DNA from: Chthoniobacter sp.
GTDB lineage: Bacteria; Verrucomicrobiota; Verrucomicrobiia; Chthoniobacterales; Chthoniobacteraceae
Direction: 5' to 3'
DNA: 64,000 nt
Assembly (NCBI GenBank): GCA_021414005.1
Contig: JAIOPH010000013.1
Coordinates: 124,001-188,000 of the forward strand
The position numbers and the translations under genes were made by a program. Numbering within the stretch: the stretch's first letter is position 1; every line of letters begins with the position of its first letter. A model generated the notes under the pieces. The model was not told the origin of the DNA and did no database searches. It saw only the letters and a program-made list of their open reading frames with translations. This document shows, in pieces, positions 9,944 through 17,600 of the stretch.

Positions 9944-10657
9944 TTAGCGCGTCCAGCGCCCGCCGGTGCTGGAAAGAATGGGTAACTCGTCGGTCATGTA
10001 CTGGGTCTTTCCGACTGCGCCGATCATACTGACGCCGGTAGCCGAGCGCCAGCGCGCGGTCATACTTTCGCCGCTGTGGCAGCTCCAGCTTTTGACAAAG
10101 GCATCGCGGGAGAAAATGCCGCGCCGGATCTTATTCAAATCGTCCTGGTGGAGCCAGGCTTTGGAGGCGCTGTCGATAACGTTCGAGTAGTCGAACATCC
10201 AGCAGGCTTTGTTGCTGTGCCCGAAGAACTCGAAGTCGGCGATCTTCACGCGCGAGCGGTCCTGGCCGTTATTCAGGTAGCTGATGACTTCCTCGGTCTT
10301 ATCAAACCAGATGAGCTTCACCTTGTAAGCATCGCGCACGCTGGCGATATGGCCGAGCAGGTCGTTGTTTTCCTGCTTCGCGCGGTTCAGATAAGCGGGC
10401 CGATACACGAGCCACGTAATCTGCGCGCCGGGTGCCTCCGTCTGGATTTGCTCGATGCGCAGGCGCGAGGCGCGGACGAAATTCATCCACCAGTTATCAT
10501 GCGGCTGCGCCTTCCACTTTTCCCAGACCCACATCGAGACACCGCCCGTGAGGATGATGAACTCCCCGCTGGCCGCCGTGGGTGCCGGGTCGGCTGCGCG
10601 CAAAGGCGCGAGCGAGGTCAAAAAAATGATGAGCAGAAGCAGCAGGGAGCGGCGCAT
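9944..10657 (-). CDS. Secreted protein of unknown function with a His/Cys pair resembling clan CD peptidases
   Basis: 237 aa. The start ATG at 10657 gives a clean signal peptide (MRRS, Leu/Ile-rich core, cleavage near LRA-AD); the frame upstream of it is arginine-rich nonsense. The mature protein has alternating strands and helices and two conspicuous motifs: FFGHS with His147 and SWSCHSG with Cys193. A His after hydrophobic residues and Gly, and about 45 residues later a Cys at a strand end, is the arrangement of clan CD (caspase/CHAT-like) peptidases. However, His is followed by Ser rather than Gly, so this is a structural guess, not an assignment. It precedes bioB by 8 nt. Confidence 0.75.
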   Translation of the reverse strand: MRRSLLLLLIIFLTSLAPLRAADPAPTAASGEFIILTGGVSMWVWEKWKAQPHDNWWMNFVRASRLRIEQIQTEAPGAQITWLVYRPAYLNRAKQENNDLLGHIASVRDAYKVKLIWFDKTEEVISYLNNGQDRSRVKIADFEFFGHSNKACWMFDYSNVIDSASKAWLHQDDLNKIRRGIFSRDAFVKSWSCHSGESMTARWRSATGVSMIGAVGKTQYMTDELPILSSTGGRWTR

Positions 10658-10812
10658 GGCCGGGAAAAATGCCGGCTTTCTGCCCGATGGCAAAGCGGAA
10701 AACCAATCGGGCGCATCGTTCGGCTCCGCCGTTTGGATTTCCGGCTTTAACCGACTCGTAGAAACTGCCGCCCTCAGGCGGAATTTCCAACCACGGGCAG
10801 GGCGCACCGTGG

Positions 10813-12279
10813 TTATTCCAGCCGCTGGAGCGTGGGGAGGCGGTACTTTTGCTTGAAGGCAACTTCGCTGGCAGAGACGAGGGCGGCGTCGAGGTAGATG
10901 GTGCCGGGTTCGCCGTCGAACTCGATCCGGTGCAGACCGTTCGTGGCTTTGGTGAGCGCATCGGGAATGTCGGCGAGGCTTTGCAGGGCCACGCCATTGA
11001 TTTTTTTCACGACGAGGTGCGCGAGTTCCTCGTAGCCGACGGTGAGGTCGGAGGGCAGCACGCGGTTGAGGAAGACGATTTTCTTCGGGCCATCCTTGAA
11101 AAGCTCGCCCTGCTGGCGGTCGAAATAGACGAATTGCTCGGGCGCTTTTTTCATCCAGTCGCCGCCGAACTCCTTGAGGTACTGCCGCGACAGTTCGCCG
11201 AGGACGAGCCCGCCAAGGATGTAGAAGCTCGGCGCGCGGTCGAAAATGTAGGGCTCGATGACGTAACTCTCGACGGGCCGATGCGCGAGTTTCAGGTCGA
11301 GGTCCTTGGTTTCGCCCTTGCGAACGACGGTGATCTTCAACGTTTCGCCGTCGAAGTGCCGCGTCGAGAAAAGGTGCGAGATGCTGATCTTGCCGTAGTC
11401 GGGATCCTTGTAGTTCCCGTCTTGGTCCACGGATTCGCCGTCGATTTTCAAAATCACGTCGCCCTTTTCCACGCCTGCGAGCGCGGCGGGTCCGCCGGGG
11501 ACGGTGTCGGTCACGTAGATGCCGCCGGTCTGGCCGGTGAGCCCGATGTAGCGGCGAAATTGCGGGTCGCGCGTTTGGGCGGAGGTGATGCCGGAACGCG
11601 GGAAGCCTTTGTAGGGCGGCTTCGCGGCGTCGGTGAGGAAGTGTTGGATGACGGGGGCCGGGATGAGGTCGGCGTTGTTGGTGTTCGTGTCGTAGCGCAT
11701 CACGAGTCCGACGAGTTTGCCGTCTTTCACCACGGGCAGGGTGAAGCTGGAATCGCGGAACTGCAGCGGGGTCGTCAGGCGATAGATGAGCAGCGGCGAG
11801 TCGTCCACCGGATAGCGGGTGACCTCGGCGGTGGTGAGCGTGGCTTTGGTGACGAGCAGGTTTCCGGTGGCTTCGAGCTGCCACACGGCGAGGGTGTCGC
11901 CGACCGCAGCGGGAGCAACTTCGAGCGGTTTGACGGGCTTGAGAAATTCGGCGTCGTCCGTCTTTAAGATCGCGAGGTTGGCTTCGTAATCCACGACATC
12001 CACGGTCGCCGGCACCTTTCGTCCGCCTTCGGGGGTTTCGAATTCCACGTAGTTCGCGTTGGCCACGAGTTCCGCGGTGACGAGCACACGCCCGCCTTCC
12101 AGCACGGTACCCACGGCGCGGCGGGAATACGGCGGGCGCTTGCCCCACGGGCGAGCGAAATCCCACGCCTGATTAGTGACGTTCACGCGGATGATGGAGA
12201 GCGTCCTGGCTTCCTCGGCGCGGGAGGCGGGGAGGGCGAGCAAGAGACAGATGACGAGGGCAAAAAGGGAGCGGTGCAT
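10813..12279 (-). CDS. Catalytically dead HtrA/trypsin-like PDZ protein (pseudoprotease)
   Basis: 488 aa, start at the ATG in front of a signal peptide (MHRSLFALVICLLLALP, cleavage near SRA). It shares length and layout with the adjacent active protease: a trypsin-like domain (about 50-215), a PDZ domain with GIYVTDTVPGGPAALAGVEKG (about 245-330) and a C-terminal region ending in a second PDZ-like segment. All the protease landmarks have changed. The His position reads TAELVA (Glu70), the Asp position EANLAIL (Asn101), and the GNSGGP loop RDSSFT (175-180). It cannot work as a classical serine protease. Likely a periplasmic scaffold, inhibitor or substrate adaptor for its neighbour, 19 nt upstream in the same direction. 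Confidence 0.85.
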   Translation of the reverse strand: MHRSLFALVICLLLALPASRAEEARTLSIIRVNVTNQAWDFARPWGKRPPYSRRAVGTVLEGGRVLVTAELVANANYVEFETPEGGRKVPATVDVVDYEANLAILKTDDAEFLKPVKPLEVAPAAVGDTLAVWQLEATGNLLVTKATLTTAEVTRYPVDDSPLLIYRLTTPLQFRDSSFTLPVVKDGKLVGLVMRYDTNTNNADLIPAPVIQHFLTDAAKPPYKGFPRSGITSAQTRDPQFRRYIGLTGQTGGIYVTDTVPGGPAALAGVEKGDVILKIDGESVDQDGNYKDPDYGKISISHLFSTRHFDGETLKITVVRKGETKDLDLKLAHRPVESYVIEPYIFDRAPSFYILGGLVLGELSRQYLKEFGGDWMKKAPEQFVYFDRQQGELFKDGPKKIVFLNRVLPSDLTVGYEELAHLVVKKINGVALQSLADIPDALTKATNGLHRIEFDGEPGTIYLDAALVSASEVAFKQKYRLPTLQRLE

Positions 12280-12298
12280 GACGGAAAAGGTTTGTGGC

Positions 12299-13771
12299 TC
12301 AGCGGGTCTGAACGGCTTCGGAGACGAGGTTCTGCTCGGAAAGCACGTTGTAGCGTTGCTTGATGCGCAGGCGTGCGGCTTCCACGGCGGTCCGTTCCAG
12401 CACGAGCGGGCGGCCATAGCCGACAAACTTGATGACGTAAAACTCAGCCTGCGCCTCCAGCGCCTCGGCCAGATCCTTGAGCGTGCGGATTTTCCGGTCG
12501 TTGACTTCGTCCACGATGCCCTGCTGAAACTCACCGAGATAGGTGTTCAGCGGATCGGGGAGGATCGCGCTGAGGACCACAATTTCCGGGCGCTCCTTGT
12601 AGAGTTCTTTGCTGATGAAGAAGTCGTAGTGGTAGTTGATGCGATCGCTGCTGAACTGATAGGCCGCGAGCAGATTGCGCGAGAGCGGCTGGAAGAGCAG
12701 CCCGCCGAAAAGGACGTACGGCGGCTGCGTGTCGTAGCTCGTGGCGAGCATGCCAAACGGCCAGGCGCGGTCGAATTTCACCTCCACCTCGAGCGGCTTC
12801 TTCTCGCGCAGCAGCGAAAATTTCACGCTGTCCCCGAGGAATTTCCGCTCGGCGACTTCGCTCATCAGGACGCGTTCGCCCTGCAGTTCCACCATGCCGT
12901 CGCTCGCGATGCTCAGGCCATCGATGCCCAGCAAGACGTCGCCCACGAGCACCTTGCCCGCGCACACGCCCGCCGATTGCACGCTGCTGACGATCACGCC
13001 GCGGTCATCGTCGGTCAGGCCGAGTGCCTTGCGCATCGCGGGGTTGAGCGTGTTCGCGATGCCGATGGAGAGGTCCATGTAGCGGTCGTAGTGGCCGTCC
13101 TTGATGTCATCGAGAAAGTGCTGAATCACCGGCGTCGGGATCATGTAACCCACGTTCTGCGCGACATCGCCGGAGAAGCCCTGAAAGGCCACGCCCACGA
13201 CTTTCCCGTCCTGCATCACGGGGCCGCCGCTGTTGCCGGGATTGATCGCCGCATCGATCTGGATCGAGAGATGCGAGTCCACCACCGAGTGGGTGTAGGT
13301 GCGAAAATCCACGCGCGAAACGATGCCCTGAGTCACGCTCATGCGGTCGCCGCCGATGGGGTAGCCGAAGACCGTGACCTGCGATTCCAGCTCCGGGATG
13401 CCACCGAGCGCGAGCGGTTTGGTGCCTTTGAAAAAGGACGCGTCCTGCACTTTCAATACCGCCAGATCGCAGTCGTGGGCGATGTGCTCCACGGTCGCGA
13501 TGTACTTCTTCGGATCGTTCTCCTTTTCCACGGTGAGGAAGCGCGCATTGCTGACGACGTGGGCGTTGGTGACCAACCGGTCGGCCGAAACGACCCAGCC
13601 TGTGCCGCTGCCGCCACTCATGGCGCCGGGCATCCACGGCACGCGGTAGTTGGCTTCCTGGGCGGTGTTGTTGATGCGGCAGATGCTCTTGCGGATTTCA
13701 TTCGGCTGGCCGAGGGCCGATACGGTGAGCAGCAGGAGGAGGGGCGCAAAGCGCGGGAGGCGTGAGATCAT
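12299..13771 (-). CDS. HtrA/DegP-like serine protease with PDZ domains
   Basis: 490 aa. The ATG at 13771 starts a signal peptide (MISRLPRFAPLLLLLTV, cleavage near ALG-QP). The trypsin-like domain keeps a full triad: His71 in TNAHVV, Asp102 in DCDLAVL and Ser181 in GNSGGP. A PDZ domain follows (VQSAGVCAGKVLVGDVLLGIDG) and a C-terminal part ends in another PDZ-like segment. Family knowledge gives a periplasmic or secreted quality-control protease. It is first in a likely operon with the dead paralogue. The 121-bp gap to the divergent MFS gene must hold both promoters; no boxes were identified with confidence. Confidence 0.9.
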   Translation of the reverse strand: MISRLPRFAPLLLLLTVSALGQPNEIRKSICRINNTAQEANYRVPWMPGAMSGGSGTGWVVSADRLVTNAHVVSNARFLTVEKENDPKKYIATVEHIAHDCDLAVLKVQDASFFKGTKPLALGGIPELESQVTVFGYPIGGDRMSVTQGIVSRVDFRTYTHSVVDSHLSIQIDAAINPGNSGGPVMQDGKVVGVAFQGFSGDVAQNVGYMIPTPVIQHFLDDIKDGHYDRYMDLSIGIANTLNPAMRKALGLTDDDRGVIVSSVQSAGVCAGKVLVGDVLLGIDGLSIASDGMVELQGERVLMSEVAERKFLGDSVKFSLLREKKPLEVEVKFDRAWPFGMLATSYDTQPPYVLFGGLLFQPLSRNLLAAYQFSSDRINYHYDFFISKELYKERPEIVVLSAILPDPLNTYLGEFQQGIVDEVNDRKIRTLKDLAEALEAQAEFYVIKFVGYGRPLVLERTAVEAARLRIKQRYNVLSEQNLVSEAVQTR

Positions 13772-13892
13772 GCGGGCGGGAAGATGAGCATGGCCCCCGG
13801 ATGGCGCAATAGGATAGTCCGCGCGGGACGCGGCAAACTCGCAGTCACTTTCCCTTTTCCTTTCCGCCGCCACGGACGACGCTCCGCGCCCG

Positions 13893-15266
13893 ATGTCCGC
13901 CGAAGCGAAACCTGCTCCCGATGCCGCGCACGATCCGTACGCGGCGTTTCGCGCGCCGAACTACCGCTGGTATGCCGTCGGCAATCTCGTTTCGTCCTTC
14001 GGCCGGCAGGTGCTCGGCATGGCCATCGGCTACGAGATTTACCAACGCACCCACTCCGCCACCGCGCTCGGGCTCGTGGGGCTGATGGGCGCGCTGCCCA
14101 TCGTGCTGCTTTCCATTCCGGCGGGGCTCGCCGTGGATCGCTGGAATCGTAAAACGATCATCATCCTGACGCAGCTCGTGACGATGCTCGCCTCGGTCGG
14201 GTTCACCGTGCTCGCCATCGAGCATCTCGCGGTGCCGGAAACGCCGCTGCTCGCGTGGGCCGTGCGCGGGCTCTACCGGCAAGCGGCGTGGTGGGGCGAG
14301 GGAAGCTGGGTCAGCTTCGACCCGGCGGTGCCGCTGATGTATGCGCTGCTTCTCGTCAACGGCGTCACCCGAGCCTTCGGCTGGGCGGCGCGCGGCGCGC
14401 TCTTCCCGAATCTCGTGCCGCGCGCCGCGCTGAGCAATGCGGTCATGTGGAACGCCAGCAATTTCGAGCTGACGTGCATCGTCGGCCCCGCGCTCGGCGG
14501 CTTCCTCATCGCGACCTTTGGTTTGCCGCTCGCCTATGGGATCGACGCCGCTTGCGCGTTCGCGTGCCTCGCTTTCGTCCTGCCGATCCACGCGCCGCAG
14601 GAGATTGCCAAAGCGCACGCGCATCCGCTGCAGGACTTGTTCTCCGGGCTGCACTTCGTCCGGCAATCCAAGGTCATCCTCGCCACCATCACGCTCGATC
14701 TTTTCGCCGTGCTGCTCGGTGGCGCGGTGGCGCTGCTCCCGCTGTTTGCGGATGAAATTTTGCACGTCGGCGCGGTCGGGCTGGGCTGGCTCAAGGCGGC
14801 GCCGTCCATCGGGGCCGTGCTCATGGCGCTGGCGCTCGCCCATTTCCCGCCGATGCGCCAGGCGGGCAAGGCGCTGCTCTACGCGGTGGTCGGCTTCGGC
14901 CTCGCCACGATCGTCTTCGGCTTCTCGCAAAACTTCCTGCTGTCGTTCGCCGCGCTCTTTTTCACCGGGGCGTTTGATAACGTCAGCGTGGTCGTCCGTC
15001 ACACGCTCGTGCAGGTGCTCACGCCCGACGCCATGCGCGGGCGCGTCTCGGCGGTGAACAACATTTTCATCGGCACCTCAAACGAACTCGGCGCGCTCGA
15101 ATCCGGTCTCACCGCAGCGCTTTTCGGTCCGGTGATTTCGGTCGTGGGGGGCGGCATCGGCACGATCCTCGTGGTGCTCGCGACCGCGTGGAAATGGCCG
15201 GAGATCCGTCGCATCGGACGCCTCCAGCCGGTCGAGTCCGTCGGCGAGCGGGAGACTACGGATTGA
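13893..15266 (+). CDS. MFS transporter, EntS-like (MFS_3) exporter
   Basis: 457 aa with about 10-12 hydrophobic helices. The N-terminus FRAPNYRWYAVGNLVSSFG and the loop GLAVDRWNRKTI (the MFS D-R-x-x-R/K loop between helices 2 and 3) are typical of the enterobactin-exporter/macrolide-efflux branch of the major facilitator superfamily. It should use the proton gradient to export a small molecule; substrate unknown. No siderophore genes are nearby. The start has no obvious Shine-Dalgarno sequence. Its 3' end overlaps the convergent lipoprotein gene by 11 nt. Confidence 0.88.
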   Translation: MSAEAKPAPDAAHDPYAAFRAPNYRWYAVGNLVSSFGRQVLGMAIGYEIYQRTHSATALGLVGLMGALPIVLLSIPAGLAVDRWNRKTIIILTQLVTMLASVGFTVLAIEHLAVPETPLLAWAVRGLYRQAAWWGEGSWVSFDPAVPLMYALLLVNGVTRAFGWAARGALFPNLVPRAALSNAVMWNASNFELTCIVGPALGGFLIATFGLPLAYGIDAACAFACLAFVLPIHAPQEIAKAHAHPLQDLFSGLHFVRQSKVILATITLDLFAVLLGGAVALLPLFADEILHVGAVGLGWLKAAPSIGAVLMALALAHFPPMRQAGKALLYAVVGFGLATIVFGFSQNFLLSFAALFFTGAFDNVSVVVRHTLVQVLTPDAMRGRVSAVNNIFIGTSNELGALESGLTAALFGPVISVVGGGIGTILVVLATAWKWPEIRRIGRLQPVESVGERETTD

Positions 15267-15744
15267 TGAAAATCTTGTCGCAGGACGGGTCCACCACCTT
15301 CGCCCCGCGCGGGATGCCGCGGACGTCGATGCGGTTGTAAGGATAATACGGACTCGAGACAAAACCGTAGCGCCCGGTGGAGCGTCCAACGGGGTAGCGC
15401 GCCTCGTCGCGGTAGTAGCCGCGGTCGTCATCGCGCCGATCCCGGTCGTAACGGTCGTAACGGTCATAACGGTCGTCGCGGCCATCGCGATCCCCGCGTC
15501 CGTCGTAGTAGCCGTCGCTGTAAACGCGCCGCCGGTCGTGCTGCACCGCCTTGCCGATAAGATAGCCGCCCGCCGCGCCAATCGCCGCGCCAGCCAGCGC
15601 CTGATCACCGCGCCCGTGAAGCGCGCCGCCGACCGCTGCGCCTGTCGCCGCGCCGAGCAGCGCGTTCTGGCCGGAAGTTTCGCAGCCGCTGAAAGCGAAG
15701 GCCACGAGGAGCAGGAGTGAAATAGTGGGGATGAGCTTTTTCAT
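15256..15744 (-). CDS. Glycine-zipper lipoprotein with Tyr-Asp-Arg repeats
   Basis: 162 aa. The lipoprotein signal is clear: MKKL, hydrophobic core, FSGC with Cys21. Residues ~28-65 are a glycine-zipper segment (GAATGAAVGGALHG and AGAAIGAAGGYLIG), as in YMGG/SlyB-like outer-membrane lipoproteins that pack in the membrane. A highly charged Asp/Arg/Tyr low-complexity stretch follows, encoded by a 9-bp DNA repeat (about 3.7 copies at 15443-15475) giving YDR units. The C-terminal 45 residues are tyrosine/proline-rich and end FINP. Probably an envelope-associated structural lipoprotein; no enzymatic motif. Confidence 0.8.
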   Translation of the reverse strand: MKKLIPTISLLLLVAFAFSGCETSGQNALLGAATGAAVGGALHGRGDQALAGAAIGAAGGYLIGKAVQHDRRRVYSDGYYDGRGDRDGRDDRYDRYDRYDRDRRDDDRGYYRDEARYPVGRSTGRYGFVSSPYYPYNRIDVRGIPRGAKVVDPSCDKIFINP

Positions 15745-15825
15745 AGGATGCGGGGATTTATCGCGTGAATCTGACGGGAGGCAAGCGGGGGTTGTTCATG
15801 GGAAAATAGCGCGGCCCATTCGAGG

Positions 15826-16055
15826 CGTCATCCTGAGCGGAGCGCCGGTGGGCGGAGGCGGTGCGGCGCGCAGTCGAAGGACCTCTAACTTTACGTGGGC
15901 GGAGGCGGGAAGGAGAAATGACGATTGACGAAACTCCCTGCGATGACCTGCCTATCGTCCTTCTGCATTCGCCATTTTCACCCGCCTGCCACCGCCTTCG
16001 CCCCCGCCGGGAGTTAGAGGTCCTTCGACTCCGCTACGCTCCGCTCAGGATGACG
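15826..16055. repeat. ~230-bp palindromic element (long imperfect inverted repeat)
   Basis: The left arm begins CGTCATCCTGAGCGG at 15826 and contains AGTCGAAGGACCTCTAAC at 15872-15889. The right arm has the exact complements in mirror order: GTTAGAGGTCCTTCGACT at 16013-16030 and CCGCTCAGGATGACG ending at 16055. About 120 bp lie between and carry a weaker GC-rich inverted match. There is no transposase. It resembles the dispersed CATCCTGAG-type palindromic repeats common in environmental bacterial genomes, a MITE or REP-like unit. Its right end runs into the 3' end of the squalene/phytoene synthase gene. Apart from the repeat, I see nothing in 15745-16044. Confidence 0.8.
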
Positions 16056-16905
16056 AAGTTGGGCTGAATTTACTGCGCAGCGTGGTCTTCACGATGAGCG
16101 TGATTTTTTCCAGCCGACTCAACGAGTAGCGGCGGGTGAAGACGTCGAAGCCGTCGCGCTGCATGCGGTCGAGCAGGCGGGTGTAAACTGCGCGCATGAT
16201 TTCGGCGGCGACCATGCTGCGGTGGTCGGCGGGCGGGAGCGCGGCGGTGGCCTGGCGGTAGAAAGCGCGGGCGCGCTCGGTTTCGAAGCGCATGAGCGCG
16301 AGGAAAGCGTCGCCGCGGCGGCCGGCGGCGAGGTCTTCGGCGGTGTAGCCGAAGCGGGCGAGGTCTTCGCGGGGCAGGTAGATGCGGCCGCCGTTGGCGA
16401 AGTCCTGCCCGACGTCGCGGAGGATGTTCGTGAGCTGGAGGGCGAGGCCGAGTTCCGCGGCGTAGGTTTTGCAGCCGGCATCGCGGTAGCCGAAAATCTC
16501 GATGCTCACGAGGCCGACGGCGCTCGCGACGCGGTAGCAGTAGATCCGCAGGTCGTCCCAGGTCGCGTAGGTCACGGCGTCGAGGTCCATCTCCACGCCG
16601 GCGATTATTTCGAGGAAGTGCTCGCGACCCAGCGCATACTTGGCGATGAGCGCGCGAACTGGCTCGGCGAGCGGCGACTCGCCGCCAACCGCCGCGGAGA
16701 GCGCTTGTTTCCACAGCTCCAGCGCGGCGCGGCGCGCGGCGACGGTCTGGCCGGGGTCATCGGCGATGTCATCAATGATGCGGCACCAGGCATAAAAAAC
16801 CGTGATGTCGTCGCGGCGCTCGCGCGGCAGGGAGACAAAGGCGAGGGCGAGGTTCGACTTGCTGGCGCGCGTGATGGCGCGGGCGTCGGCGGGCGCGGCG
16901 CTCAC
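16045..16905 (-). CDS. Squalene/phytoene synthase family protein, HpnD-like
   Basis: 286 aa. Both aspartate-rich motifs of trans-prenyl head-to-head synthases are present: DDIADD at 45-50 and RDVGQDFANG from 163. The YCYRVASAVGL segment is also diagnostic. The length and the NGGRIYLP motif favour HpnD (presqualene diphosphate synthase of the hopanoid pathway), although phytoene synthase cannot be excluded. The reaction joins two prenyl diphosphates head to head at the inner membrane face. No hpnC, hpnE or shc is in the window. The start ATG overlaps the upstream stop (ATGA). The last codons TCG-TCA-TCC-TGA are contributed by the palindromic repeat, so the original C-terminus was probably altered. 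Confidence 0.87.
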   Translation of the reverse strand: MSAAPADARAITRASKSNLALAFVSLPRERRDDITVFYAWCRIIDDIADDPGQTVAARRAALELWKQALSAAVGGESPLAEPVRALIAKYALGREHFLEIIAGVEMDLDAVTYATWDDLRIYCYRVASAVGLVSIEIFGYRDAGCKTYAAELGLALQLTNILRDVGQDFANGGRIYLPREDLARFGYTAEDLAAGRRGDAFLALMRFETERARAFYRQATAALPPADHRSMVAAEIMRAVYTRLLDRMQRDGFDVFTRRYSLSRLEKITLIVKTTLRSKFSPTSSS

Positions 16906-17600
16906 GCTTCGGGCTCCGGCTGGAGGAGCGAGTCGCGCATGATCACGCCGCGCGCGACCTCGAGGACGCGGTCGGTTTTTTCTCCGGCAAATGCGGTCGA
17001 CGCCGTGGCGATGACGGTGGTGCCCAGCTCGGCAGGGACGCGGCGGAGGAGCGCGGCGAAACCCGCCAGCTCCGGGCCGGCGAGCGCGCCGTCGAGGTTC
17101 TCCACGAAGAGGACGGCGGGTTCATTGGCAAGGCCGCGGGCGAGCGCGACATGGTATTGCGCGCGGAGCGTGAGGTCTTCGATGCGCGACTCGGCGGCGT
17201 CCCCCATTTCGGCGAATTCAAGCAGCCGCCCGGTGCGGCGGCGCGCTTCGTCCGGCTCGACGTGCGAGACTTTGAAGAGCGGCATGGCGACGTTTTCGAT
17301 CACGGAAAAGGACGTGAGCAGAAACGGCGCGGCGAAGACAAATCCGAAGCGCTGCGCCCGCAGCTTGGCGCGCGCCTCTTCATCGAGCCCAGCGGTGGCG
17401 TGATCGGCCACGAGCACCTCGCCGGACTCCGGCAGATCGAGCAGCCCGAGCACGCGGAGCAGCGCACCTGTCTCCGCCGGCGTGGAGCCCGTGAGCAGAT
17501 GGAAACGACCGGATGCGAAATCGGCACTGACCGGCAGGCCGAAACCGCTCGCGCAGGAGACGTCGCGCAGGGCGAGGATGCTGGGAGGTGCGGCGTTCAT
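16902..17600 (-). CDS. Degenerate LolD/MacB-type ABC ATPase lacking all catalytic motifs
   Basis: 232 aa. The backbone aligns well with LolD-type ATPases: LRVLGLLDLPESGEV, a short linker, LTSFSVIENVAMPL, ARGLANEPAVL. Yet every ATP-handling motif is lost. Walker A is GSTPAETG (38-45) with no Lys-Ser/Thr; the Q-loop is FVFAAP with no Gln; the LSGGQ signature is LTLRAQ; Walker B is AVLFVEN with the Asp gone; the switch histidine is replaced in ATAS (199-201). It is very unlikely to bind and hydrolyse ATP normally. The frame is intact, so it is probably maintained for a structural or regulatory role. It starts on the last base of the upstream membrane-protein stop (TGATG) and overlaps the synthase start. 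Confidence 0.8.
   Translation of the reverse strand: MNAAPPSILALRDVSCASGFGLPVSADFASGRFHLLTGSTPAETGALLRVLGLLDLPESGEVLVADHATAGLDEEARAKLRAQRFGFVFAAPFLLTSFSVIENVAMPLFKVSHVEPDEARRRTGRLLEFAEMGDAAESRIEDLTLRAQYHVALARGLANEPAVLFVENLDGALAGPELAGFAALLRRVPAELGTTVIATASTAFAGEKTDRVLEVARGVIMRDSLLQPEPEA

Noticed and set aside
15443..15475. Short 9-bp tandem repeat considered as a CRISPR or VNTR locus
   Set aside because: It is coding (Tyr-Asp-Arg units of the glycine-zipper lipoprotein) with no spacers; length variation is possible but not visible.
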